DNA of 64,000 nucleotides from Silvimonas terrae (GCF_014202765.1 NZ_JACHHN010000003.1:1-64000), one strand, 5' to 3'; counted from the first letter of the stretch, positions 28,055-37,106 are shown. Made by a program: numbers and translations. The notes: generated from the sequence alone by a model not told the origin.

Positions 28055-28746
28055 GAGCCCTGCCCCATCATCATGCGCAAGGCGTCAGCCGACAGCGTTT
28101 TGTTCATGGCATGAATGAACGAATCCTGCATGGCGTAGGCGCGGCCGGTATCCGTATCCAGGCTGGAAACCCGCACCAGCACGCCATCCGGAATCTGCCC
28201 TTTCAGGCCATATTGAACCTGCAGCAATTTGCGGTGGGTGGTTTCATTGGCCACGATATCGCCCACCGTGATCCAGTAGGTAATCGGCTCGGACCGGGAG
28301 CCGGCCTGCGCAAATACCCGCTTGACCGGCAAGGGCCCGGACGGGTTAAGCACGGTGGCATTGGCGCGGTCAGATAGCGCAAAACCTTGTGCGGAATAGC
28401 AGATTTCCGGGTTATGCAGCCGCAGCGAATCCGTCTGCTGTTTGCCATAAGCAATGGACAACATCAGTGCATAACCCTGCGGGTTCACATACACGCGAGA
28501 GAGCGTCTGCGAATAAAACTTGTCCAGCGCGGCTTGCACGTCGGGCGAGATCACGGCCTGACCCGCGTCGGGCACCATTTGCCATTCGCCAATGCGCTTG
28601 GGCATGGTGTTTTCCAGATCAATGCTCTGGCGGCTATCGGCCATCAAGTGGTGTGGTGTGAACGACCAGGCCAGCACCGGGCCAGCCGCAATCAGCACCG
28701 CCAGCAAGACCGGACGCCATTGCATAGTGGGCAAAGCCAGCGTCAT
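28051..28746 (-). CDS. epsI: Exosortase-associated protein EpsI
   Basis: 231 residues with an N-terminal membrane anchor (about 10-27) and the EpsI/DUF3485 core: IGEWQMVPDA near 52, YVNPQGYALMLSIAYGKQQTDSLRLHNPEICYSAQGF with the conserved H-P-E-x-C-Y (about 131-136), and a late YWITVGD. EpsI is almost always encoded next to, or fused with, an exosortase. Its activity is not established; the conserved Cys suggests a role on the outer face of the membrane. It overlaps xrtB by 4 bp. Confidence 0.94.
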   Translation of the reverse strand: MTLALPTMQWRPVLLAVLIAAGPVLAWSFTPHHLMADSRQSIDLENTMPKRIGEWQMVPDAGQAVISPDVQAALDKFYSQTLSRVYVNPQGYALMLSIAYGKQQTDSLRLHNPEICYSAQGFALSDRANATVLNPSGPLPVKRVFAQAGSRSEPITYWITVGDIVANETTHRKLLQVQYGLKGQIPDGVLVRVSSLDTDTGRAYAMQDSFIHAMNKTLSADALRMMMGQGS

Positions 28747-29621
28747 TGCAGACTCCTTTTGGGCGCATGACGCCCCAGCCGCATCAGGATTTCACCCAGG
28801 ATGCCAACCAGCACCAGCGCCACCACAAACACGGTCAGGCCGGCGGCGGTATGCATAAAGCCCTGGCCCGCCGCATCGCCCCGGTAGTAGGTCAGCAACA
28901 CCAGCGCCATGACACGGACCACATTGGCAATAAAGGCAATGGGCAGCAGCGCCAGAATGATGATCACGCGCTGCCACCAGTACGGCGGCTGGGTGATATG
29001 CACAAACAGAAAACCCAGGGCTGACAAGCTGAACATGGAGTTGAGCCCGGAACACGCATCCGCCACCAGCAACTGATACTGGCCAATGTTGAGCACCACC
29101 CCATTACGGGCGATCGGATAACCAGCCCAATACAACACGGCCTCTGCCACATGCGACACCGACTCTTTCAGGCCAGAGGTGATGGCATCCACCACCGGGC
29201 CTGGCAAGGGCAGCAAATACAGCATGAAAAACAGCGGAAACCACATCAGCCGCACCGCAGCCCAGCCTTTTTCCAGCAACAGCCAGCCGGCCACCAGCAC
29301 GATGAACGAGCCGGTTTCCAGGAAGTAAATCCCTTGCGAGCGGCCCAGACCGTAGCTCAAGGCAAACACCAGCAAGGCAAGCCACCCCACGGCGGCAGGG
29401 CGCACCGGTAACGCCGCCAGCGCGCCGCGCTTGCGCCAGAACAGCCAGAGCACCAGCAACAGAATGATCGGACCATGTTCCTGATCAGGCGTGGCCCACA
29501 GCGTGTTCATCAGCGTGTACAGCGTGGGCAACAACGCGCTGGCAAATGCCAGCACGGCCAGACGACGTCCGTTGAACAGACCCGGCAGGGCAAATTGCGG
29601 GGTAACCGGAATGCGATCCAT
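28743..29621 (-). CDS. xrtB: Exosortase B
   Basis: 292 residues from the ATG at 29621; the frame continues upstream but that part overlaps epsG and is Cys/Trp-rich nonsense. An eight-helix membrane protein with the exosortase triad: Cys190 in VADACSGLNSMFS, Arg236 in IANVVRVMALV and His257 in GFMHTAAGL. Exosortases cleave PEP-CTERM proteins near the Pro-Glu-Pro motif, by analogy with sortases. EpsI next door and EPS genes around it identify the XrtB subtype. The PEP-CTERM gene at 14344 is the nearest candidate substrate. Confidence 0.95.
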   Translation of the reverse strand: MDRIPVTPQFALPGLFNGRRLAVLAFASALLPTLYTLMNTLWATPDQEHGPIILLLVLWLFWRKRGALAALPVRPAAVGWLALLVFALSYGLGRSQGIYFLETGSFIVLVAGWLLLEKGWAAVRLMWFPLFFMLYLLPLPGPVVDAITSGLKESVSHVAEAVLYWAGYPIARNGVVLNIGQYQLLVADACSGLNSMFSLSALGFLFVHITQPPYWWQRVIIILALLPIAFIANVVRVMALVLLTYYRGDAAGQGFMHTAAGLTVFVVALVLVGILGEILMRLGRHAPKRSLQ

Positions 29622-29655
29622 AAGGGCGGGCCTTTTCACCAGGTTCCGGGCTTGA

Positions 29656-30516
29656 TTAGTTGAGCATGACCACGCCGAGCACCGTGGCACCGGTGACCAG
29701 CAATTCATCGCGCAGCTGCAACATGGCGCGCACCGAAGACTTGTGCCGGCGCGCCACCAGCACGGCGGCACCGGCCCGCGCGGCCAGCAATTGCACGTCA
29801 GCGCCATCGGTCAGCGGCGGGCTGTCGATAATGATCACGTCGTTATGCGGGCGGGCTTCTTGCAACAGGCCGCGAAAAGCCTGCCGGCTCAAGAGTTCCT
29901 GCGGGTTGGGTGGCACAGTGCCGGAGGTCAGCACCGACAAATCGCCCAATTGACCCAGGTGCTGGATGCAGTCGTTACCCGAGCGGCCGGCCAGAATGTC
30001 GGCCAGGCCATGCCCGGTACCCAGGCGAAACAGCTTTTGCAGATTGGGCGAGCGCAGATTGGCGTCGATCAGCAAGGTGCGTTCGCCCAACTGGGCAAAC
30101 ACCACCGCCAGATTGGCCGCCACCCAGCTGGAGGCCGACTCGTCATCCACGCTGGCCACCACAAAGCAGCGCTCGGCCACCGCGTCTTCGCGCAGGACCA
30201 ACTGGCTGCGCAAGTTACGCAGTTGTTCCACCTCGCGGGAGAACGGCTTGTAGGCGGCGACCAAAGAGGCGTCATAGGCGCCATCCCGGGCATCGAGCCA
30301 GGAGTAATCAAACTGGCGGGCAACGGCGCGGCGAATATCTTCATCCGTGACGTGGCCCAGCTTGATGGCGGCCTCGCCAAAGCGCATGCCGGTTTCCATC
30401 TGTACTTCGGTAATCTGGTCAACCTGGGCTTGGGTCAGCTTGCCGTCACCCAGCAAAATCTGCCCGATCCGCGCGGACTGGTCCGCGGCTTCAGCGACAA
30501 TCAGTTCATTTTTCAT
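29656..30516 (-). CDS. epsG: EpsG-type chain-length tyrosine kinase homologue with degenerate Walker A
   Basis: 286 residues. Residues 15-75 (RIGQILLGDGKLTQAQVDQ, then a second similar half) resemble an MshEN-type module, with R16, G18, L21, L27 and Q39 matching the usual pattern. Residues 115-286 are a MinD/BY-kinase fold: Walker A' LLIDANL (148-154) and Walker B VIIIDSPPL remain, but the P-loop position reads ASVDDESASSW (121-131) with no G-x-G-K-S/T. The invariant ATP-binding lysine is therefore missing and kinase activity is doubtful. No tyrosine cluster is at the C-terminus. It overlaps epsF by 4 bp. Confidence 0.88.
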   Translation of the reverse strand: MKNELIVAEAADQSARIGQILLGDGKLTQAQVDQITEVQMETGMRFGEAAIKLGHVTDEDIRRAVARQFDYSWLDARDGAYDASLVAAYKPFSREVEQLRNLRSQLVLREDAVAERCFVVASVDDESASSWVAANLAVVFAQLGERTLLIDANLRSPNLQKLFRLGTGHGLADILAGRSGNDCIQHLGQLGDLSVLTSGTVPPNPQELLSRQAFRGLLQEARPHNDVIIIDSPPLTDGADVQLLAARAGAAVLVARRHKSSVRAMLQLRDELLVTGATVLGVVMLN

Positions 30517-31913
30517 GAGCCTGCTCCGTGATTGAGCGTGAGTTTGGCTGTACCGCGCTGGGGCAAGAGCGCAACCTTGCCGTGCTTGGTATTGATGGTG
30601 GCCAGCACCGGCAGATTGAGCAGCAGTTCGACATCCACGACAGAGCGCAGGCGGCGGTTAGAGAGTTCCACCACGACGGCCAGTGCCCCGCCGAACAACA
30701 GCCCCAGAATGATGCCCAGCGGAATCATGATTTCCGGACGGGGGAAGGACGGGCCCAAGGGTTCCGGTGCGGACTTGAGCATGCCGGTATCGCCACGGGT
30801 CACGCGGGCCTGCAAGGAGGTCTCGGTCTGCCGGCGCAAGGCGGTATCAAAGGCGTTCTGGGCGCTTTCCACTTCACGCTCCATGATTTGCGACTGCGCC
30901 CGTAACGTCTTCATTTGCAGCAGTTTTTCACGCTGCGTTTCCATTTCTTTTTGCTGACCGGCAAGACGCGAACTGGCGTTGCTGGCACCGTTGGACAAAC
31001 CCTGGCTGTAGGTCGCCATGGCCTGCGCCAGTTGCGCCTTGGCTTCGTTCAACTCCGCCAGCGCCTGTTGATAGGCCGGATTGTTGCTGCCTTCCTTGGC
31101 GGCCAGTTCCTTGAACTTGGCCTCCAGTTGCGCCACCTGCCCTTTCAGGTTCTGCACCAGCGGATTGTTGATCACATCGGGCTGGTTGCTGCTGCCGCGC
31201 GCCCGGGATTGCGCTTCCAGCGCCAGGGCCTGCGCCGCCACCATTTGCGTGGACAGTTCGGTCAGGCGCTGGGATTCAACATCCATCTTTTCATCCGTGG
31301 CGACAATGCCGTTCTTTTGCTGGAACACCGCCAGTTTTTGCTGCGCGGTGGCCAGGTTGGCCTGCAAGGTCTTGAGCTGGGACTGGAAGAAGGCGTTATT
31401 CTGTTGCTCTGTGCCCGAGTGCAGATCCGTCACCATTTGCACATACGCCGCGGCAAAGGCATTGGCCATCATGGAAGAGAACTTGGGATCTGGTGACGTG
31501 TATTTGATGGTGATGATGTTGCCATCCCGCGCTACCGTGGCTTTCACGTCGTGCAGCAAACGGTCGGCCAGCCAGTCATCCAGCGTGCCCTTGCCTTGCG
31601 TGGCATCGATGTAGCTCTGCTGCACGGCTTTGTCGTCACCCAGCTTGAGCGCATGGATGACCTTGATGGCCGTGTTATGGCTTTCAATGATCTTGGCCTG
31701 GGTCGACAAGTAACCTGGTGCACTGGTCTGGCTATCGGTCTGACCACTGACCGGATCGACCGAGCCCACATCAATGGTCAGGATGGCTTCGGCCGCGTAG
31801 CGTGGCGGGAAGAACATCACGATTGCCACCATCATGGCGACCATCAGAAAGAGCACCAGCAGCACCAGCCGCTTGCGCGCTTTAAGAATCTGTAAAAGTT
31901 GTCCGATTGTCAT
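30513..31913 (-). CDS. epsF: Chain-length determinant protein EpsF (Wzz/PCP family)
   Basis: 466 residues from the ATG at 31913 (MTIGQLLQILKARKR) with GGAG 6 bp upstream. Two membrane helices (about 16-37 and 400-422) enclose a long periplasmic coiled-coil region rich in Gln/Ala/Lys, the polysaccharide co-polymerase layout. The PEPLGPSFPRPEIMIPLG segment before the second helix is the family's proline-rich motif. It would set polymer length together with EpsG and bridge to the export protein EpsE. Its short tail lacks a kinase domain, consistent with a separate epsG gene. Confidence 0.93.
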   Translation of the reverse strand: MTIGQLLQILKARKRLVLLVLFLMVAMMVAIVMFFPPRYAAEAILTIDVGSVDPVSGQTDSQTSAPGYLSTQAKIIESHNTAIKVIHALKLGDDKAVQQSYIDATQGKGTLDDWLADRLLHDVKATVARDGNIITIKYTSPDPKFSSMMANAFAAAYVQMVTDLHSGTEQQNNAFFQSQLKTLQANLATAQQKLAVFQQKNGIVATDEKMDVESQRLTELSTQMVAAQALALEAQSRARGSSNQPDVINNPLVQNLKGQVAQLEAKFKELAAKEGSNNPAYQQALAELNEAKAQLAQAMATYSQGLSNGASNASSRLAGQQKEMETQREKLLQMKTLRAQSQIMEREVESAQNAFDTALRRQTETSLQARVTRGDTGMLKSAPEPLGPSFPRPEIMIPLGIILGLLFGGALAVVVELSNRRLRSVVDVELLLNLPVLATINTKHGKVALLPQRGTAKLTLNHGAGS

Positions 31914-31928
31914 CGCTCTCTCCGACAC

Positions 31929-32717
31929 TCAGAAGATGCTTTCAGGCACGAAAACGACGTCGTTTTCCTGCAAGTGGTCATCCGGCTTGGCATCCATGCG
32001 GGTCACCTTGCCGTCTGCACTGGTCCGCGTAACCACAAGGCTGGAGTGCGATGCCCGGGTGGTGTAGCCACCGGCCAGCGATAGCGCCTGCATCACCGAC
32101 ATGTTCTGTTCCAGCCGGAAACCACCGGCGCGGTTGACGTCGCCATAGACATACACCATGGCCATACGCGGCACGTAGATCACGTCGCCATTCTTCAGTT
32201 TGGTATCCAGTACCGCAGCGCCATCGCCCCCGGAGACCAGCCGCGGCAGCAGAATTTCAGTGCGCTGGTTATCCCGCACCAGAAAAATGCGGTCGCCCCC
32301 GTTCACGGAAATACCGCCGGCCAGAGCCAGCAAATCCACCACATTGATGGAGGAATCCAGCGGGAAACGGCCAGGGTGATTCACCTCGCCCACCACGGAT
32401 ACCATCTGGCTTTTGTATTGAGAAACCAGAATATTGACATTGGGTTTCTTGATGAAATCGCCATCAACCAGTTTTTTGGCAATCAGCGCTTCCGCTTCAG
32501 AAAAGGTTTTACCTTTAACGGAAACCGTACCAATCATGGGATAGGTAATCGTGCCTTCCTGGCTGACCTGAATTTCTTTTTCCAGTTCAGGATGGTCATA
32601 AACCGAAATCTTCAATACGTCGCCGGTACCCAGGCGATATTCGCCCGAGTCAGCCGCTTTAGCCTGCATTGCAATCGCCAGCATGCAGAGTACAAATAGC
32701 GTTATCAGTGTTTTCAT
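31929..32717 (-). CDS. epsE: Polysaccharide export protein EpsE (Wza-like)
   Basis: 262 residues with a signal peptide (about 1-21, ...LAIAMQAKA) but no lipobox cysteine. It has a poly_export domain (GEYRLGTGDVLKISVYDHPELEKE, 26-49) followed by two SLBB repeats (VSVVGEVNHPGRFPL and VYVYGDVNRAGGFRL). It is the periplasmic/outer-membrane export component. Its start overlaps the epsD stop by 4 bp, so expression is coupled. Lack of a lipid anchor suggests it partners another outer-membrane protein such as EpsL. Confidence 0.93.
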   Translation of the reverse strand: MKTLITLFVLCMLAIAMQAKAADSGEYRLGTGDVLKISVYDHPELEKEIQVSQEGTITYPMIGTVSVKGKTFSEAEALIAKKLVDGDFIKKPNVNILVSQYKSQMVSVVGEVNHPGRFPLDSSINVVDLLALAGGISVNGGDRIFLVRDNQRTEILLPRLVSGGDGAAVLDTKLKNGDVIYVPRMAMVYVYGDVNRAGGFRLEQNMSVMQALSLAGGYTTRASHSSLVVTRTSADGKVTRMDAKPDDHLQENDVVFVPESIF

Positions 32718-33616
32718 TTAAGACCCATCCCTGATTTGATATGGTCGTTGTTATTTGCCGGTGTTGCGGCAGCCGGAGCGGCCTGGGGTGCAGCAGCTGC
32801 AAATTGCTGCACGTATTCCACTTTTGCCGCTTTCTTCAATGTTTCAATTTTCTGTTCAGCCAGCTTTTGCGCGCGTTCCTGCTGCAAATAAGCCTGAATG
32901 GCAGGCGTTGCATCTTTCAATGAAGCCGGCACAGGTTGCACGCTATCGAGCAATACCAGCATGGCCTGATCGTTTTGCACCACGATGGCGACATCACCCG
33001 CCTTCAGGGGGGTAACGACCTTCAACAGTTGCTGCGGCATTTTTTCTGGCGGGGTACGTTCTTGCGCCTCCCGGAAAGTAATACCGGCAGCTTGCAAGGT
33101 CGCACGCATATCTTGCGGGGTATGGACGGAATCAAGCTGTTTTTTTACTGCATCGGTCAGCGTGTTATTGGCCACCAGATAAGAGTCCAGCGTATATATA
33201 TTGCGCTTTTCAAACAATTCAGGCCGCTCGGCATAGAACTTCTGGACATCAGCATCCGTCACCGGTTGCGGTGTACCCACTTCTTTGGACAGCATGGCCT
33301 GAGCCAGAATCTGCCGGCGGGAAAACTCGATGCTGGAAAGCACGCGCGGGTCCCGATCCAGCTTGGCCTCAACCGCTTTTTGCACCAGCACGTCTTGCGT
33401 CACGAGGTTTTCCAGCATGCGTTGCCGCGTCTGGTCATCCACCGATTTTTGCGAAGCCAGCAAATAATTAAGCTGATTCACGGTGATTTCATCGCCATTG
33501 ACACGGGCCAGCACCTGGCTGGGCGGTGCATTGGCCTGCGTATCATTTTTGCACCCCGACAATGCGGCAGTAACCGCCAATGCCAGGATAAAATTGAAAC
33601 CAAACTGCTGCACCAT
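32714..33616 (-). CDS. epsD: Peptidyl-prolyl cis-trans isomerase, EpsD family lipoprotein
   Basis: 300 residues from the ATG at 33616 (MVQQFGFNFILALAV), which has GGGGGA 3 bp ahead; the longer frame upstream is unlikely. Signal peptide with lipobox LSGC at about 19-22. A SurA-like N-terminal helical domain (LARVNGDEITVNQLNYLL...) precedes a parvulin-like domain. EpsD proteins occur in EPS loci with XrtB and probably help fold envelope components. The C-terminus is Ala/Pro/Gln-rich. Confidence 0.9.
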   Translation of the reverse strand: MVQQFGFNFILALAVTAALSGCKNDTQANAPPSQVLARVNGDEITVNQLNYLLASQKSVDDQTRQRMLENLVTQDVLVQKAVEAKLDRDPRVLSSIEFSRRQILAQAMLSKEVGTPQPVTDADVQKFYAERPELFEKRNIYTLDSYLVANNTLTDAVKKQLDSVHTPQDMRATLQAAGITFREAQERTPPEKMPQQLLKVVTPLKAGDVAIVVQNDQAMLVLLDSVQPVPASLKDATPAIQAYLQQERAQKLAEQKIETLKKAAKVEYVQQFAAAAPQAAPAAATPANNNDHIKSGMGLK

Positions 33617-33651
33617 ACGTCCCCCTTGATTCCTTCTGTCAAATCCGTTTT

Positions 33652-35187
33652 TCAATACGCATTTTTGTCGCGGATAATCATCATGACCGTTGCCAGAATG
33701 ATTTTGATATCCAGCCACAAAGACCAGTTACGCAAATAATCCAGATCGTATTCAATACGTTTTTGCATTTTGTCCAGGGTTTCAGTTTCACCCCGATAAC
33801 CATTCACTTGCGCCCAACCGGTAATACCCGGCTTGACCTTGTAACGCATCATGTAACCCTTGATCAGCTTGCGATACATCTCGTTATGCGCATTGGCGTG
33901 CGGACGCGGCCCGACAATGCTCATCTTGCCTTCCAGCACATTGATAAATTGCGGCAATTCATCCAGCGAGGTCCGGCGCAAAAAACCACCAATAGGAGTC
34001 AGCCGTGAATCATTACGCGTGGCCTGAGTCACCATACCGGCATCTTCTGAATGCACTTTCATGGAACGGAATTTGTAAACCGTAATCCGCTCGCCATCCG
34101 CCCCATAACGTTGCTGGGTAAAAAACACCGGCCCTTTGGAGGTCAACTTGACGGCAATGGCCACCGCCAGCATTACCGGCCAGATCAACAACAGAATCAG
34201 CGTCGCCAGCACAATGTCCGAGAACCGCTTGGCCAGGCCGCGCAAACCCAGGAACGGGCTTTCGCACACGGCCACCACCGGCATGCCGGCGGCCAGTTCA
34301 AACCGGGCCTGAATCAGATCAAACACCGAGAAATCCAGCACAAAGAAAATGGATACCGTGCTGTCGTGCATTTCATCGAGCATCTGCATGACACGCGGCT
34401 GCTTGGTCATGGGCAACGAGATATACAGCTCATGCACATCGTTATTGCGGATGAACTCCGGCAGCCGATCCAGCCCGCCCAGCAATTCTTCTTCGCGCAC
34501 GCCTTCCAGCCGATCCAGCCCGCGGTCATCAAAAAACCCCAGGAACGTCATGTTCTGCAAGGCGCTGTGCTGCATGCGGCGGGCCAGCGCGCGGCCCATC
34601 TTGTTGGCCCCGATCACCACCACCTTGCGGGTGGCCGATTGCGAGCGCGAACGGCCTTCCTTGAACAGGAAACCCACCCGGATCAGCCAGTGCGTTGCCA
34701 CCAGGCTGATCGGCGCCAGCAGCATCCAGGACAGCACAAAGTTTTCGTCGTAATACACCGACCAGTGCGTCGCCCAGCCAATCATGATGACCAGCGCGCA
34801 GATCAGCGCCCAGCCGGTGGCAAAACGCGCCATACCCAGCAAAGGCCGCGAGTAACCCGGCACAAACAGGAAGGTCCCTTCCAGAATCAGCGCCGACAAC
34901 AAAAAGGCAATCACCGCCAGGATGATGATGTAGCCGTCATAAGCCAGGTCAAACGCCCGGGCCAGCACCAGCAACGTCGCCACCACCATGACCGGATCAA
35001 TCACCAGCTTGAACAGACTGGCAATCGGAGCGGCCTTGGAAAACTCTTCAAACCGGTCGTTGAGCATGCCCACTGCCGGAGCGTCGGCTTCCCGCGCGGA
35101 AAAATGCAGCAGATTGCCGCCGCTACCGTGGGTGAGCGGCTGCGCCATTTGCTCTACGTTGGGGCTGCGGTTAATGAGTCTTTCCAT
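33652..35187 (-). CDS. epsB: Undecaprenyl-phosphate sugar phosphotransferase EpsB (WcaJ/WbaP-like)
   Basis: 511 residues from the ATG at 35187, preceded by GGAG at 8 bp. Four N-terminal membrane helices (about 50-165), a CoA-binding-like Rossmann segment (VVIGANKMGRALARRM), a further helix, and the catalytic bacterial sugar-transferase domain: FTQQRYGADGERITVYKFRSM, RRTSLDELPQFINVLEGKMSIVGPRPH and KPGITGWAQVNGYRGET. It starts repeat-unit synthesis by loading a sugar-1-phosphate on undecaprenyl phosphate. This is the first gene of the long EPS operon. Confidence 0.94.
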   Translation of the reverse strand: MERLINRSPNVEQMAQPLTHGSGGNLLHFSAREADAPAVGMLNDRFEEFSKAAPIASLFKLVIDPVMVVATLLVLARAFDLAYDGYIIILAVIAFLLSALILEGTFLFVPGYSRPLLGMARFATGWALICALVIMIGWATHWSVYYDENFVLSWMLLAPISLVATHWLIRVGFLFKEGRSRSQSATRKVVVIGANKMGRALARRMQHSALQNMTFLGFFDDRGLDRLEGVREEELLGGLDRLPEFIRNNDVHELYISLPMTKQPRVMQMLDEMHDSTVSIFFVLDFSVFDLIQARFELAAGMPVVAVCESPFLGLRGLAKRFSDIVLATLILLLIWPVMLAVAIAVKLTSKGPVFFTQQRYGADGERITVYKFRSMKVHSEDAGMVTQATRNDSRLTPIGGFLRRTSLDELPQFINVLEGKMSIVGPRPHANAHNEMYRKLIKGYMMRYKVKPGITGWAQVNGYRGETETLDKMQKRIEYDLDYLRNWSLWLDIKIILATVMMIIRDKNAY

Positions 35188-35386
35188 GGCGTCAACTCCG
35201 TGTCCAGGGGGTTTGAACCAGTCCACATTACTTACTAGTTACAAAAGTAATGTCAGCAAATGCTGATAGATCCCGAATACCAGTGTGACCGGGTCCTTAT
35301 CGGGCTCGTCACGTCGCATCCATCGCTACGGTGGTCAAACCGTCACCATGCAAGCGGGTCGTTATCATTGCTGATTGCAAAACCCA
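35188..35386 (-). promoter_or_regulatory. Structured leader upstream of epsB
   Basis: About 200 bp carrying several hairpins: ACGGT/ACCGT (35328-35343), TCAGCA/TGCTGA (35253-35266) and CATTACTT/AAGTAATG (35226-35252). A terminator stands immediately 5' (35387-35416). No known riboswitch was recognised and no clear promoter was found. Confidence 0.4.
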
Positions 35387-35416
35387 GAAAAAATCAGGCT
35401 TTCAAGGGCACGCCTG
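35387..35416 (-). terminator. Terminator between epsL and epsB
   Basis: On the minus strand CAGGC, a 12-base loop and GCCTG are followed by ATTTTTT. It lies about 140 bp past the epsL stop and 200 bp before epsB, so it either ends the epsL transcript or attenuates read-through. Confidence 0.6.
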
Positions 35417-35554
35417 TTTTCAGGACTATCCGTTGTGCAACGCAGCAAGAAACTTCCAGAAAGCTTTTTACATCTGATAAACACAAAACACAAGTGATTT
35501 ACTTTCTACGATTGTTAGAATATTCCTTACAACCTTAAAGATGACTTAAGCTAT

Positions 35555-36727
35555 TTAAAAAAGGATTTTGACTGTTGCGCCAAGTTGCCAGTCGTCGTAT
35601 GTGCGTAGCTCAACCGTGGAATCACGGTTAGCCCAGGTGGCGTAGACCGAAGTCTCAATAGAAGAGCGGGGTTTCCAGCTCACCCCGACATTGGCTGTCT
35701 TGACGTTGTCGTTGTACGCCGCGACGTTCAACGAGGCTGGATAGTCGTATTTGTCGTAAGCCAGGGAGGCATTGGTCACAATTTTGTCGGTGACCTTCCA
35801 CTCTGTGCCGAGCAAATAGTGTGATTTGATCGACTCACCGTAGGTACTGCCCGGCGCGTTCAGGGCGTGCGAATAGCCCAGCGAAAACTTGGTGCGATCG
35901 GTAGCGTGATAATTCAGCGTCGCATTGGCCTGCCAGTCGCTCTGATCCGTAGTGTCGGTATGGATCTTCACCAGACCATAGCCACCGGCGATGTCCAGCC
36001 GGGGGTCAAACGGATAATAGGCTGTGAGCTGCGTCACACGCTGCGTGTAATCCTGGTTCACGGTAAAGCCATTGAAGGTCTGACTGTTGTAATCCACCTT
36101 CTGATAGCGCTCACCCAAGGCAAACACGCCGCCCCGATCCGTGGTGTATTGCAGTTTGGCGCCGTACTGGTCGTTGTACAGATCCAGAATGGTTTCCTGG
36201 CTGTGGCGCACCTTGGCACGGCTGGCATCGACCACCACCGCCACACTGCTATTAATGCGGTAACCGGCCTCTGCGCTGCCGGTCAGCGTGCGCATCAGAT
36301 CTTCCTGGTTCAGCAGGATATCGCCAAAGTCAGACACCACCTTCTGGTCGCCAAACGAGGCCGAACCAAACCAGTTGTGACCAATCTCGCCATTCCAGCC
36401 CAGACTGTTGTTCCAGCCCACATAGTTGAGCTGGCTGAATGACAGGTAACGCGGCATGTAAACGTTGGCATCGACAGAAAACACCTGGCGCGACAGTGTG
36501 GCGTCGATATGCCCGCCCACCTGAGGCGTCACGATGGAGTCGCCCCGATGATCCTTGCCCAGCACGGCCTCAGTGTCTTGTGAGTCGCTCAGCCGAAAGA
36601 CGTTGCTGTCATAGACGTAGCCCAACTCTGCGTAAGTGCTGATCGAGTCAGTGGGATCATAGGCGGCTGCGCACAGGGCAGAAGCCAGTACCGAGCTTAG
36701 TGGCAGTAATTTCAGTCTTGTTTTCAT
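35555..36727 (-). CDS. epsL: EpsL-type outer-membrane beta-barrel protein
   Basis: 390 residues from the ATG at 36727 (MKTRLKLLPLSSVLASALC) with AGGAGA upstream. Signal peptide to about residue 21, then YAELGYVYDSNVFRLSDSQ and repeated amphipathic strands to a terminal KILF, where the last Phe is the outer-membrane assembly signal. The family (exopolysaccharide operon protein EpsL) is found in XrtB loci and may form the outer-membrane exit. It has its own probable promoter at 36812-36839 and a terminator after it, so it is likely transcribed apart from epsB. Confidence 0.88.
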   Translation of the reverse strand: MKTRLKLLPLSSVLASALCAAAYDPTDSISTYAELGYVYDSNVFRLSDSQDTEAVLGKDHRGDSIVTPQVGGHIDATLSRQVFSVDANVYMPRYLSFSQLNYVGWNNSLGWNGEIGHNWFGSASFGDQKVVSDFGDILLNQEDLMRTLTGSAEAGYRINSSVAVVVDASRAKVRHSQETILDLYNDQYGAKLQYTTDRGGVFALGERYQKVDYNSQTFNGFTVNQDYTQRVTQLTAYYPFDPRLDIAGGYGLVKIHTDTTDQSDWQANATLNYHATDRTKFSLGYSHALNAPGSTYGESIKSHYLLGTEWKVTDKIVTNASLAYDKYDYPASLNVAAYNDNVKTANVGVSWKPRSSIETSVYATWANRDSTVELRTYDDWQLGATVKILF

Positions 36728-36811
36728 TTGTATCTCCTGACAGCTTGTATGTGGACTGCTCCCTACCGGCGGCGCCTCCCCGTTCGGGCATGCCGGGCAC
36801 AACTTTGCTTC

Positions 36812-36839
36812 TTTATACTTTTTTACCAGAGTCTTTCAA
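36812..36839 (-). promoter_or_regulatory. Putative sigma-70 promoter of epsL
   Basis: On the minus strand TTGAAA (36839-36834), a 16-bp spacer and TATAAA (36817-36812), about 85 bp before the epsL start. Confidence 0.5.
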
Positions 36840-37106
36840 ATAATTATTACTTCTTTAAATGAATGTCGTCGTTTACTGAAAAGATAAACGCAAATTCTGA
36901 TGAATTTGTGCAGCGCAGATACAATTTCAAAAGAAAACATATTGATTTCAACCAGTTGCAAGGTCACCATCAGGGTAGCGGCTTCCACCGCCGACTGAAC
37001 AACGGTCGCCCTCAAAAATAGAAACCAGTCAGCAGCAAGGTCGAACCTTTCTTTGTACCAGGCAAAAAAATGGCCTGCGCCACCACAGTGACCAGGCCAG
37101 GGAAAG
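36840..37106. other. AT-rich intergenic gap upstream of epsL
   Basis: 267 bp, AT-rich between 36840 and 36960, between the 3' end of a glycosyltransferase gene and the epsL promoter. A minus-strand frame running through it into the glycosyltransferase is a shadow. Nothing else supportable was found. Confidence 0.4.

Noticed and set aside
29622-29807. N-terminal extension of exosortase B
   Set aside because: It overlaps epsG in another frame and is Cys/Trp-rich without family similarity.
35512-35522. Plus-strand extended -10 (TTGTTAGAAT) like that at 14098
   Set aside because: It would transcribe antisense to epsL with no gene behind it; probably chance in AT-rich DNA.
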